Assembly (NCBI GenBank): GCA_947179485.1
Contig: OX359246.1
Location: 8,928,001 to 8,992,000 of the forward strand
Reading direction: 5' to 3'
Length of the DNA: 64,000 nucleotides
Source: Allacma fusca
Taxonomy: Eukaryota; Arthropoda; Collembola; Symphypleona; Sminthuridae
The notes beneath the pieces were generated by a model. The model did not search any database and was not told the origin of the DNA. It worked only from the letters and a program-made list of their open reading frames with translations. Numbering within the stretch: position 1 is the stretch's first letter; every line of letters starts with the position of its first letter. Below are positions 9,913 through 19,973 of this stretch, piece after piece. A program made the position numbers and the translations under genes.

Positions 9913-12900
9913 AGTTGCAACTCTAAAAACTCCGGTAATACCATATGCAGGATAAAACAGAATTATGCCGATTCTGAATTAAATTTTATCCTTTAAACCG
10001 GAAAACGAGGGATGAATTTATGCTTGCATTGCAACTTAAATGTCATCTTGTACATTCTCAGTCCGGACAGGTACCGTTGTATAGATACACATACATACGT
10101 ATACCAAGCATTGTGAATATAATTACTTATATAATTACTGGATATTTCTTACCTCAATTTCTGCTGATACAGATGTGTCCGCATCAGATACGTATCTTTA
10201 ATTTGATCACGGGAAACCATGATACTGGATGGCTTTTAAATGCGAGATGTTTTTTTGCACGGCTAGGTTTGGTATAAGGGTACTTCCATTCCTATTTTAA
10301 ACCTGCAAGTATCCATAATTTAACTATGCTTACAGCATTAATTCCAAGTTACGCCAGGCATGCTTGAACTATCCAAGAATATATTATTCCTGTTGGGATT
10401 GAATTTTACCCATGCTTAAGTGAGTTCTTGAATTTTTAAAGACAATGTGGAGTTTTGTTAACACCACTTTATTGTGCTAGCTCTAGCCATCATATACAGT
10501 TATTAGACTAGCTATATGATAACTAAAGATATATCATGTGAAAGTACATTTAAACACCAGCCATTTAATTTCCTACAAACTAATCCCAGTAAATTAAGTA
10601 ATTAATCCTTGGACTTAATTGTTTAAAATATTTAGTTTGAAACAAAATTGGCAACATTTGACATTTCTAACCCTTTAAATGTGCCTCACGTTTTGGCCCC
10701 AAATATTGACCCAATACTAAGTAAGTCATCAATATTGAGAATCTAGAAAACATTTTTTATGAAATTGGGATAATAATTTTTTTGAGTCATTCTTTTAGTA
10801 TATGGGTTAGAGGGGGTAGGACAGGTTTTGACTCCCCTAGTACACAATATATATCAGAGAGATACATTGAATATTTTATAGGAGCAAATAATTTAAATGT
10901 TGTCTGAAATTTCGGAATACTTGCCCTCATAAAGAAAACTCGACAAGAAAATGCATAGAATACACATTTGGAATAATTGGATATTCTCTGCGTTTGCGGA
11001 AATATTATTTTAATCCATGTGTAGGGTCTGCTTTCCTGGAGACAGACTTATTTCAAGAGTTTTGGTCAGTCACACACTCAGCTTGAGCCCATTTCCAAGT
11101 TGGACGATATATTTGTCCCTGCCTCTGATTGGTCGTGGTTAAGTTAAAACCAATATTCTTGTATATTGCTAACCAAACTAAATCTTTTAATTATTGCGAA
11201 CTACAAATTATAGTAAGTATAAATACATACAATTCAACTGGTTTCAAGTAATAAAAAAACCTGCTTTTCCGTAATTATATTAATGTCTAAATTCTTAATT
11301 GTGAGCCGACATTTTGTGGTGTGTATGTATTTACAAACTGGTTATAATACGTACAGTTTTAATAAAAATTTAGTAATTTTCAAACTTAAGTAAGAACGAG
11401 TTACTAGGGGTAATTGAAAATCATTCTGCTGAGGAGTAATTGGGCTAAGATTTTGTTTGCAAAAGTTTGCGGTGAAAATCATGAGAGAGTCAACAAAATT
11501 TTGTGCAAGATCTTTTAACAAACTAACATTATCGAACAAATTAACAAATTTTATTACAAAGTCTCACGAAACATGCATTTTAAGCATATTACCAGCTATT
11601 TTTATATTTTAATAAAATTAGTGTATATACTGAGTTAAAAAACGTTGTGCGGGTCCATAATGGTAGAAAATTATACTTTCCAAGATAGGGGTGCAATGTC
11701 ACAAGTATGATTCCGTGAAATTTCTCTATAAGAGCACCTCATTTGCTCACAGAAAAAAGCTCTCATGAATTGCACAGGGAACGAAAATCACATTGTTGTA
11801 CCAGGTGCTGCGTATTATTCATTTATGATTATTATTATGTTTCAAGATGCTTTCCTTTTTGAAAAAATCCTGATTTGGTTTTTTATTTATGAATCCCGTG
11901 ACCTCATTTTGGTTATTGAAATGAGCTTTAGAAAATCTTGAACTAAATTTTCTACAAACTGGAGGATTCCCACATTTTAGGAGTCACTCCGATATTTTGG
12001 AAAATGATCGTAGTCTCCCCGCACATATCAGCATCGTATTTGATTTTGTTCGGAATTAAAATGTAGTCCGAAAATTAGTAGAATCTGAATGAATGTATTC
12101 CAGCAAATGTTGTCTCATTTGTTCCAAATCATTTTTACAGAATATTCAACTCTTTAACATTTTATTTCAGTGAAGGTAAATTGGACAATTCTTGGCAAGC
12201 AAAGTCAACAGTGACCTTCAATATATGTAATTATATCCATCTAGCCAGCATTCAACATTGGGATTGAATCGTCAAATAATTCGCTAGTCTCTATCAAATA
12301 TTGTTCCTTTTTTTCTAAAATCTGATCATTGATCTAGCAAGTACACTTGGAGTAAAATAAAATACTTTAGGATTTTTTTTATATTCAACAAATTAGAATA
12401 ACAAGACGAATAAAATAATATATAATATGATAATATACATATAACTAATAATGATGTTAACATTTTAACTCAGATTTAAAGTTTTACAAAAACGTACACC
12501 TGATTTGACCCCAGTATGAAATTTGATGAACTTTCAGAAAATCACATGAAGTAATCGCTGTGCTGAATATTTTAGACAGAAGGCAGAATACTAAGGCAAG
12601 CCGAGGGTTATTTACCCAGTGATGTGGAAAAAACATTTGAAAAATCTGGAAGCAAATTATTTGTAAAACTGGAGGAATTGTATGACTTTTTTGCCCTTTT
12701 GTATTATTTGTCGTAAGAAAAACATTTGCAGACACCATGTAATTATGTATAAATTATGTGCTTATTTTAATTTTGAAAGTCATTGTTTCCACAAACAGGA
12801 GGGATGAGGGTTGAAAATATTACTGATTAATTGCATTGAAGGGGGTACGGAAAATGACTAAAAATATGTTTACATAATATGTGAACATGTTTGGTGCTTT

Positions 12901-13012
12901 TGTACATTATGTAGACCATTTTGCCTTTCAGCGACGATATATACTTTATAGTAAATATAAAAGACCTTTCAGACTTAAAATGTTTAATCTAAGATTTGTT
13001 CTTTATTATCCA
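9913..13012. other. Long AT-rich intergenic region, nothing recognised
   Basis: About 3.1 kb with no frame I consider coding and no transposon termini. The last part (from roughly 12880) may hold 5' untranslated sequence or an intron of the GPCR gene, because an acceptor-like TTATTATCCAG sits at 13003-13013 just before its start codon. Confidence 0.4.
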
Positions 13013-13042
13013 GGACTGGAAATTTTACTACCATTAAACGGG

Positions 13043-14866
13043 ATGAAATCAACCTGGAATTCCATCATGTCTGCAAACCGTACTGCTGATAATGAAACAG
13101 CAGAATATGGTATTCGGTTGAAATCAACGTCCATCTTCCGTGCCGAAATTTTAGAACTAATAAATATATATGTTGTAATATTACAATTATCAGTATGCAT
13201 CTTGGATCTTTTCGTCAATTGCATACTGTGCTTGTCATTCAGATGGTGTGAGAAGCCGCTGAAACCTGGACTCGTCCTTCTGTTGTCACTTGTTATTTCC
13301 GATATTTTATCAATAACACTGTATTTCCTACAGCTTATTTTAATATCCCAAGAACCAGGAATCCTTATGTCTACTTCCCAGCTTTTGACTCTGGAAATAG
13401 TATTGAATATTTCTACATTAACTTCCTCACTACTTGTGATTTACATGGAAGTAAATTTTTGGCTCGCCATATCATTTCCAACAAAATATAAAACATTCAT
13501 GACTGCAAAAGCCATTAGATGGTTAGTAGCTTTTTCCTGGATTTTCCCTATTGCGGCTATTCTAATTTATATTGGAGTCTTCACTTGTGCAGGAATGGAG
13601 GTATTTACAATAAGTGGAGATTGTGAGTATTACTTTGAACGCGATAACATCTGGAAAACCATTCTTCTGGTTTTCATCTTCATCTCAATTGCAGCAATTG
13701 TTTTGATGAATATTGATATTTACTGTACCATCAAGAGATCATCAGAAGGAGCTGTAGTTCCACATGAGGTAATAAATTTGGGGGTAATTACTCATCCGGT
13801 GAGTTTGCGCAGCAGTTATATCTGGCAACCTTAATTTTGCTTTAAAATATTGATTTATTAGATTGCTTGACGATGTTTTGCGTCATGTTCAACTGGGTAA
13901 TTACTTGTGTTCATTTGTTTAATGGAGCAAGAGACCAGAGCGTCAAGATTTTCATTTTTCAAGCCTAGAATTCGTGGTTCAAGTGAATTAGTTGAATTTA
14001 GGTTAGATTAGTAGTAAATGTAAACTGTTTTGTTTTCATAATGAACCAACGTTCAAAGTTATTTCGTAGTCTAAACGGAATAAAATTGTGATAGATGTTT
14101 CTTCATCTAATTGTAAGCTGGTTTGGGTGATTATTTAGAGTCATCGTCGCGGATTGAAATCTGCAATACTGACGACCATTTTGATAACTTCAACGTATAT
14201 GGTTTCATGGATGCCATACATAGCCGTTTATGTCGTCCAGCTTTTACCCGCCAAATTAAAAAACCAGGTAAAAAGTTTCAAGTAATATTGGAATTGAATA
14301 AATTATTACCGCTTGTTGGTAATAATTACTAATTTTCGTTTCTATTAGCTATGATTTTGAGACGTATTGGACATTAAAATAATTATTAAAATTGCTGCAC
14401 AGATTGGATTCAAACACATTTCAACGTGTGTAAATATATGTTGGAATTTTCTGCTGAAAAAAACTACAACTATTATAGTTTTATTTTTCGTCGGTAAATC
14501 TCATTTGATGAAAACAGCATAGCGAAAGGAAATTTTGAGGTAAAAAATTCTAACGAATTTCTAAACATGTGCCACTTTATAGCATTACTGTCTTTTGACT
14601 GCAGTCATAAGCTGCCCAAGAGTACAAGATTTGTATTGAGATGTGCAACGACGCCCCGCCTTCAAATTACGGACGTATTATTTACATATATACAGAAAAT
14701 AATCGCAGCTAATTAGGCTTATCTACTTCTTTCTTTACAGATGACAATTGAAGTGACTATAATTTTGACCTGGTTGACCCGTTCTTTGGTCATCTTGAAG
14801 CCGCTGACTAACCCACTTTACATGGTTCGTTTTCGCGGAATAAAAGTACGGTTAAATAATTTATGA
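13043..14866 (+). CDS. Class A (rhodopsin-like) GPCR, 3 coding exons
   Basis: Predicted exons are 13043-13768, 14139-14267 and 14741-14866, all joined in phase 0 at good GT/AG sites (GAG^GTAATA, TTATTTAG^AG, CCAG^GTAAAA, TTTACAG^AT), giving 326 residues. I chose the ATG at 13043 because an acceptor lies just upstream and the N-terminus then carries two N-glycosylation sites (NRT, NET). Seven hydrophobic segments fit about 38-64, 76-98 (with the conserved Asp at 87), 115-142, 159-181, 203-228, 249-277 (SWMPY, replacing CWxP) and 287-312 (ending NPLY). Exons 2 and 3 supply TM6 and TM7. The DRY position after TM3 reads NFW and there is no obvious cysteine before TM3, so signalling may be atypical. 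The ligand is unknown. An exon upstream of 13013 is likely non-coding. Confidence 0.82.
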
Positions 14867-14963
14867 ATACAAAGTTTTATTTTGACTGTAATTCCACGTT
14901 CCAGGCTCATAGCCAAAATTAATCTTGCCCGACCAACTGCCACCCCCACAACTGCCATCCGGA

Positions 14964-16581
14964 TAGGGTTCCCAGACGTCCCGGAATGCCCGGGACAGTC
15001 CCGGAATGACAGTCGTTGTCCCGTATCCCGGAAGGGTGTATTCCGGGACACGTAAATGTCCCGGAAACGTCGAGATCAAAAAGTTGTGAAAATTATTAGA
15101 GTTTTTAAGATAAAAATAAAATATTTCGTTCAAGAGGAGCTCGATTCAAACGAGAGCACCATGTTCCATCTACATAAAACTAATAAAATCATAAAAAGGT
15201 GAATACAAGCGTAACAAAATAGCTTAAGCATCAGATAATAATTAAAAAGGTCTATGTTTTACAATTCTATATGCGAAGAGGTTGTCAATTCAAAAAATTG
15301 TTTACGTCGAAATGGCAAAGATAACCAGACACCTGCTAGGATTTTATTGTGTAAAGCAACTCTCTGTGAAGTAAGAAGAATTTGGGTATATTAAATCTCA
15401 CTTGTAAAGTTCCTAAAAACCTAGAGAAAGAAGGTGCTGAAACTAAAAAAGTTTAGATTTTTTTAAACCGAAAAATCTTGAGATGATTAAAAATTCAACA
15501 TATTTGCTGTTACAGTACGACCAATGCTACCGTAAATTATGGTCGCCAAAATTATGTGTTTTAGAAATTCCAGGAAGAAAATCCGTCAATTGTTGCTGCT
15601 AATTACAAATATCACATTACACACAACGCTGTAAAAAATGCATGCAATAAATTATCATTGGATGTTGAAGGCTTGATTTTATAGGTTTTTAGCGAATATA
15701 GTTCGTCTGAGCAGAGACTAGACTCTTTAAAACAGTTATGTGAATTTGTGGATGTGGCTTTCCTAACTTCCAGCACTTCTACTTTTCTAATAAGTGAGCT
15801 TTGAAGTCATATTTTCTTTTGAAGGAACAAAGTGACTGCTCGGCTGTTAATGGCAAGGTTGTATGTCATACCAGCAATGAAGTTGCTGCGAAAGTAGAAT
15901 GCCTAACCGAATGTTACCTATATATATTGTGCACATTATTGTACAATAAATAAATTCGCCCATTTTAATGTTGGAGTATAATGATTGTACTTCTACGGAA
16001 GTTTACGCCATAATGAAATCTCTTCTGGAAAGTTCTGTAAACCGATACGATAATTTTTACGGAAGTAGCGCTAATGCAATTCTGAAAAATTTACCCCCGC
16101 AACAAAACAAAAGCGCTTGAAAACAGGAAGGTTTAGATTTTTTTGAAATCACTGCAGACCTATTTAAGCAGACCTTTTGATTTTAGTGGCACTAAATTTT
16201 TTTGAAAATGGAACTACTAAACTACTAAAATGGAGTTTTTAAGATAGATCAATGTCCTGAACTATTCAAGCTTGTATCGTTCGTGCTATTAATTCCTGTA
16301 AGCATCGATTTTGCGGAAAGTTATTTCAGCCTAATGAAGAAAGTTTGGACAGCTGAGAGAAACTTATGTCAACAAAACTTGTGAAGGCAGAGCTTCAAGT
16401 CGGCTTAATGTGTCATTTTCATGTTGTGAATTGGTTCCTTTTTTAACAAACCGGAAAACAAAAACATTTTATTCGATTCAGAAAAGGCTGAAATGCACAA
16501 TTAGGAATCGTGTAATTATACGTAAACAAAATTTAAAATTTTTTTGTCCCGGAATGACGTTTCAAAAAAGTGGGAACCCTA
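14964..16581 (+). mobile_element. hAT element 4 with decayed transposase
   Basis: The TIRs are TAGGGTTCCCA and its exact inverse. Outside, only CCGGA matches on both sides (14959-14963 and 16582-16586); the remaining bases of an octamer differ, perhaps by a small deletion. The subterminal word is TCCCGGAATG/CCCGGGAC. Inside, the plus strand keeps recognisable hAT transposase pieces. One at 15601-15780 resembles the region before the catalytic core but has an internal stop. The other at 16262-16420 matches the hATC dimerisation region (SYFSLMKKVWTAERN) before a TGA and a 1-nt frame shift. This supports hAT membership for the whole set of word-array elements. Confidence 0.8.
15601..16420 (+). 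pseudogene. hAT transposase remnant
   Basis: Two islands of protein-like sequence lie in the element. The first reads through NAVKNACNKLS and FSEYSSSEQRLDSLKQ with one in-frame TAG. The second carries the hATC-like motif VSFVLLIPVS..FAESYFSLM, then stops at 16382-16384. The homologous reading continues one base out of frame (LVKAELQVGL). The sequence between the islands is too decayed to align by eye. It is non-functional. Confidence 0.75.
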
Positions 16582-17075
16582 CCGGAGAACTGCCACATTC
16601 ACACTGTCACAATAATATTTTATCGCCGGTATAAAAATGCAAACGGTAACAACTGCCACTCGGAGAACTGCCACAAGTCAGTGCTAACAGCCTGTAGCTA
16701 ACAATTAGCACATACTTTCCAATGAACCCTATGCATATGCGCTGCGATGACGCTTACAATTAGCGTAGGTATTTGCAATGGAGCTTAGCATTCGGTTTTG
16801 TAATGGTACTTCGCAGTTCGTAATTCGGTTTATACAATGGCGCTAATAACACTCATTGAAATTAACCTTAGCACATGCGCTGAAAGGAAGCCTATCATAG
16901 TTATTTTCCACGGCACTTGGTAATGGCGCTGACCATGATCCTACTGGACATTCCGGTCCTCAAACATATTGAAGCAGCTTTGGCGATACCAACAATAGTG
17001 GCTTCAATAGTAGAAGGGAATTCACCCAATGGCCCTTATAACAGCCACCATTTTATCCTAAGAGCGTGAAATAAA
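16582..17075. other. Intergenic repeat-like DNA with ACTGCCAC words
   Basis: Short words ACTGCCAC and TGGCAGT occur on both sides of element 4 (near 14937-14957 and 16587-16680) and again in the dispersed repeat at 17076. Element 4 therefore probably landed inside an older repeat. No gene seen. Confidence 0.35.
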
Positions 17076-17432
17076 GCTTTCATAAACGAGACAGTGCAAG
17101 TGGCACAAAACCGATGTGTCAGTTGTGGCAGTAGCGAATGTGGCAGTTGTCTTATGGCTTAACCAAAATAATTTTTTCGGGAAACAATATCCGTCTGAGA
17201 GGTAGGGAAAATTGAATAATAATGTAGCCTTAGTGTAGTCCTGTATATACATAGTGATGGGAATGTTCCGGTCTGTTCCAAATTTCTGATTTTGTCTCGA
17301 GGGCCATTCTAAATGATCTGTTTCACACTCGCGGAACATGGAATACAATCCGGTGGATTTCCAGAATTAGAAACATGGACCAGTCCATCCGTCGGGCATT
17401 TGGACAAAACATTAGTAGCGGCGAATTATTAT
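17076..17432. repeat. Dispersed repeat, copy 2
   Basis: Direct-orientation partner of 1172-1530, with the same landmark blocks in the same order and small indels. It begins at the shared CATAAACGAG and ends at GCGGCGAATTATT. Family not recognised. Confidence 0.7.
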
Positions 17433-17805
17433 TTGGATCAAAATGTGCACCAATCAAAGTCTCTATATTGTGTTAAAAAATAATACAGCTGAAACAAACT
17501 CACTTGCCTGACGGTTTTAGACGTTCCAATACACTTACCTATGATATACCGGTTTCGTCCTTATATAGGAGCGGTCTTAATAGTTGGTTCAAAATTTTAA
17601 AACAGATTGTGATAACTGTGTGATCACAGTGTAGAAACACTGTGATAAGAACAAAGCTGGTGTCTGCATGTCAATTTTTATGAATAAAAACAAGGAGCAT
17701 TTTTATCTAAACACACAGCAACTCATTACAACGAATGAGTATGCAGCATAGAAAATAATATAGATTTTTGTAATGTGAATGAGTATGTTGTGTTCAGGAT
17801 TCACA
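17433..17805. other. Intergenic DNA, nothing recognised
   Basis: AT-rich and without coding signal. A short imperfect palindromic area (GTGATAACTGTGTGATCACAGTG) lies near 17607-17630. Confidence 0.35.
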
Positions 17806-18117
17806 CTTATGCATAGTGGTCTGATCCAGATTTTATGAAACTGGTCTGATCTAGTCGTTCGGACTAGACCAGACCATGGTCCGGATCATGGTCCAGAAAG
17901 CCATTTAGAGCAATTGAATAATCACATTTTATCCACTCAAATTTTTCTTTTATCGCAGAAATGACATTTTTATTTTGTTCCATAGGATTTCGTTAACTCA
18001 AAAAATTTTATTTTGCGTACTTTTGGGACCATGGTCGTGTGGTCTGGTCTGGTCCTGAAGTTGGACCAATAATATCTGGTCTGGTCCAAGTGTTGGATCA
18101 GACCGGACCAAACCATA

Positions 18118-19667
18118 GATAGATAGATAGATTTATTAAAGGTCGATTTGGCCTCAGCCCTTACAACCCCCTTATTATCGCAATAATTACAAAAAATCGT
18201 ATAGTTTAATAAGAATAAATGAATTGTGAATTGTTTAAGGAAGTAGAATATATTGAAAAACATTACTAAGTGTTGTGGTGTAGGTGAAAAAGGTTCCCTG
18301 TTATAACAAGGGCCGTCAAAAACCTACACGTCTTTCTCCATTACACTTCATTATTGTGCTACTTATTCATCAAGTGCCAGATACAACATTATAGATAATT
18401 ATTTATAGATTATATATATATCAGATATATTAGCTACGAGAGGATATACAAGTTCATTTACATTGGTTTACAAGTATCTGGGCGCCTCCAGGTCGTGAGT
18501 TATTGTTATACGTGTTTCAGCCCGCCAACAGCCCCAGCCTTACGACATCCCTACTTGTTTGTCTGGTACCCGCCCATGAGGTTGGTACTATTTGTCGAAG
18601 GCTATTGATGGGCTGCTACTCGTACACTTCCTTTTGGCTTACATGGTTTGTACCAATCTCATGGGAGGGTGCAACTGTACTTCGATTATGTTTCTAATAC
18701 CTTTCTAGTTTCAAGTTCCATTTCTTATTTTTATTGCGTCCTTCCAGAATAGATAGGCTCGTTTTGTTCGGCTCTGGTCATCTTCTGTTTGTAGGAAATA
18801 TTGGATAAAGTCTTGTTGTCTTAGCTAATTGGCTTCAGGGATATGCTTTGCTCTGATGTCTTCGTAAACTTCACATTCGCACATTATATGGAAGCGGTCT
18901 TCTGCACTTTTAAGGCACGTACATAATGCATCAATCGGTACACTTTTCGGTTTCCATCGGTAAGTCATGGCCTTTAGATTAATGTTTCTGCATTGCACTT
19001 TTATTCTCGGTTTGTCTAGGCTGAGATTTTGTATGAATTTGGTAAGCGTCAAGCTGTGTCCCTTTTCGTAAAAATCTTCCCTCCAAACGTGGGTTTTTAA
19101 TCCGATGTACCGGCTGCTCTCAGTTCTCAACATATCTTCTGTATCTGAGTTTGTAGAATGGAGATCAATCTTTCTCCATAAACTGCTGCTGTTCTTTTTC
19201 AAGTATTCACTTGTGAATTTAATGAAATCCTCTTCAAGTTTAATTGATTTAAATAATGTCTTCCACTGAGATCTGTTACTCATGTCTCCCTCGTCTGCTT
19301 CCAGCAGCCTGTAGCACTTTGAAGCCATAACTGTTGCATTTTCTAAGATAGAATTGTACATTGTTGTTATAATGCTTTTCGCGATTAATGCTCGCATTGA
19401 TTTACTTCCAGTCTCCAGACGCAGGACGTATCCAGGAGTGAGATTGCAGGCTCCAGTAATTCTTCGTAAAAATTTAGTCTGTATCTTTTCCATTTCATGG
19501 ACAAACTCCATTCCCCAAATTGGGAATCCGTAGAGTGGGATTGTTGTTACTAAAGAGTTGAAAAGCCTCATGATTATTTCTATATCGTTCAGTTTGGTTG
19601 ACCTAGTAGTGTTTAAAAGTAACTCGACTGCAGCGTTGGTCTTCAAAAGGGTTTGTTTGAGGTGGTA
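18118..19667 (-). mobile_element. 5'-truncated LINE (non-LTR retrotransposon)
   Basis: It is flanked by a perfect 13-bp duplication, GGACCAAACCATA, at 18105-18117 and 19668-19680, made of the host element's own word. On the minus strand the element ends in a 3' tail of four TATC-like tetranucleotides (18118-18133), typical of LINE clades that end in short tandem repeats rather than poly(A). The 5' end is truncated inside ORF2. About 700 bp of 3' untranslated sequence separates the ORF2 stop (18825) from the tail. Confidence 0.88.
18825..19667 (-). pseudogene. LINE ORF2 C-terminal fragment
   Basis: An open frame of about 280 residues on the minus strand covers the region after the reverse transcriptase core. 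It contains LYGFPIWGMEF, then EKIQTKFLRRITGA, typical of the thumb and linker after RT in jockey/CR1-like ORF2 proteins. Near the C-terminus is a cysteine/histidine cluster (C-X-C, then H, then C-X-C), the gag-like zinc motif common there. The frame continues upstream into host-element sequence only by chance. The catalytic core is absent, so this is a dead 3' fragment. The clade cannot be fixed without a search. Confidence 0.8.
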
Positions 19668-19973
19668 GGACCAAACCATACAAGTCTGGGACCAGACCGG
19701 ACCAGACAATAACGGACCATTAATAATGGTCCGGACCAGACCATTGGCATCCCTACTTATGCTAATTTGCATGCCTCAATCGCCTTTTCTACATTATATG
19801 CTGTTATAAAAGTTTAAATCATGTTAAGGATATTAGGGTAGGAGGACTAGGAGCCCAAAATATAGCTAAGGTAAGGGACAAGGTTTGGGTGGACCTAAAA
19901 CACTGAATATGCCCCTGCAAAAGCACTCAAAAAAGAACTTACTCGAAAAAAGTATATAGAGTGTATAACATTA

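Larger units (their letters stand above)
17814..19755. mobile_element. hAT-like word-array element 5 (GGTCTGGTCC type), interrupted by a LINE
   Basis: The reverse complement of the right end reads TAGGGATGCCAATGGTCTGG. The left end reads TAGTGGTCTGATCC, which fits the same TIR after loss of about 9 bases. The flanking octamers CTTATGCA (17806-17813) and CTTATGCT (19756-19763) match at 7 of 8. The subterminal word is GGTCTGGTCC/GGACCAGACC at 17820-17900, 18030-18117 and 19681-19745. A LINE with its own 13-bp duplication splits the right part. No hAT coding sequence remains. Confidence 0.78.
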
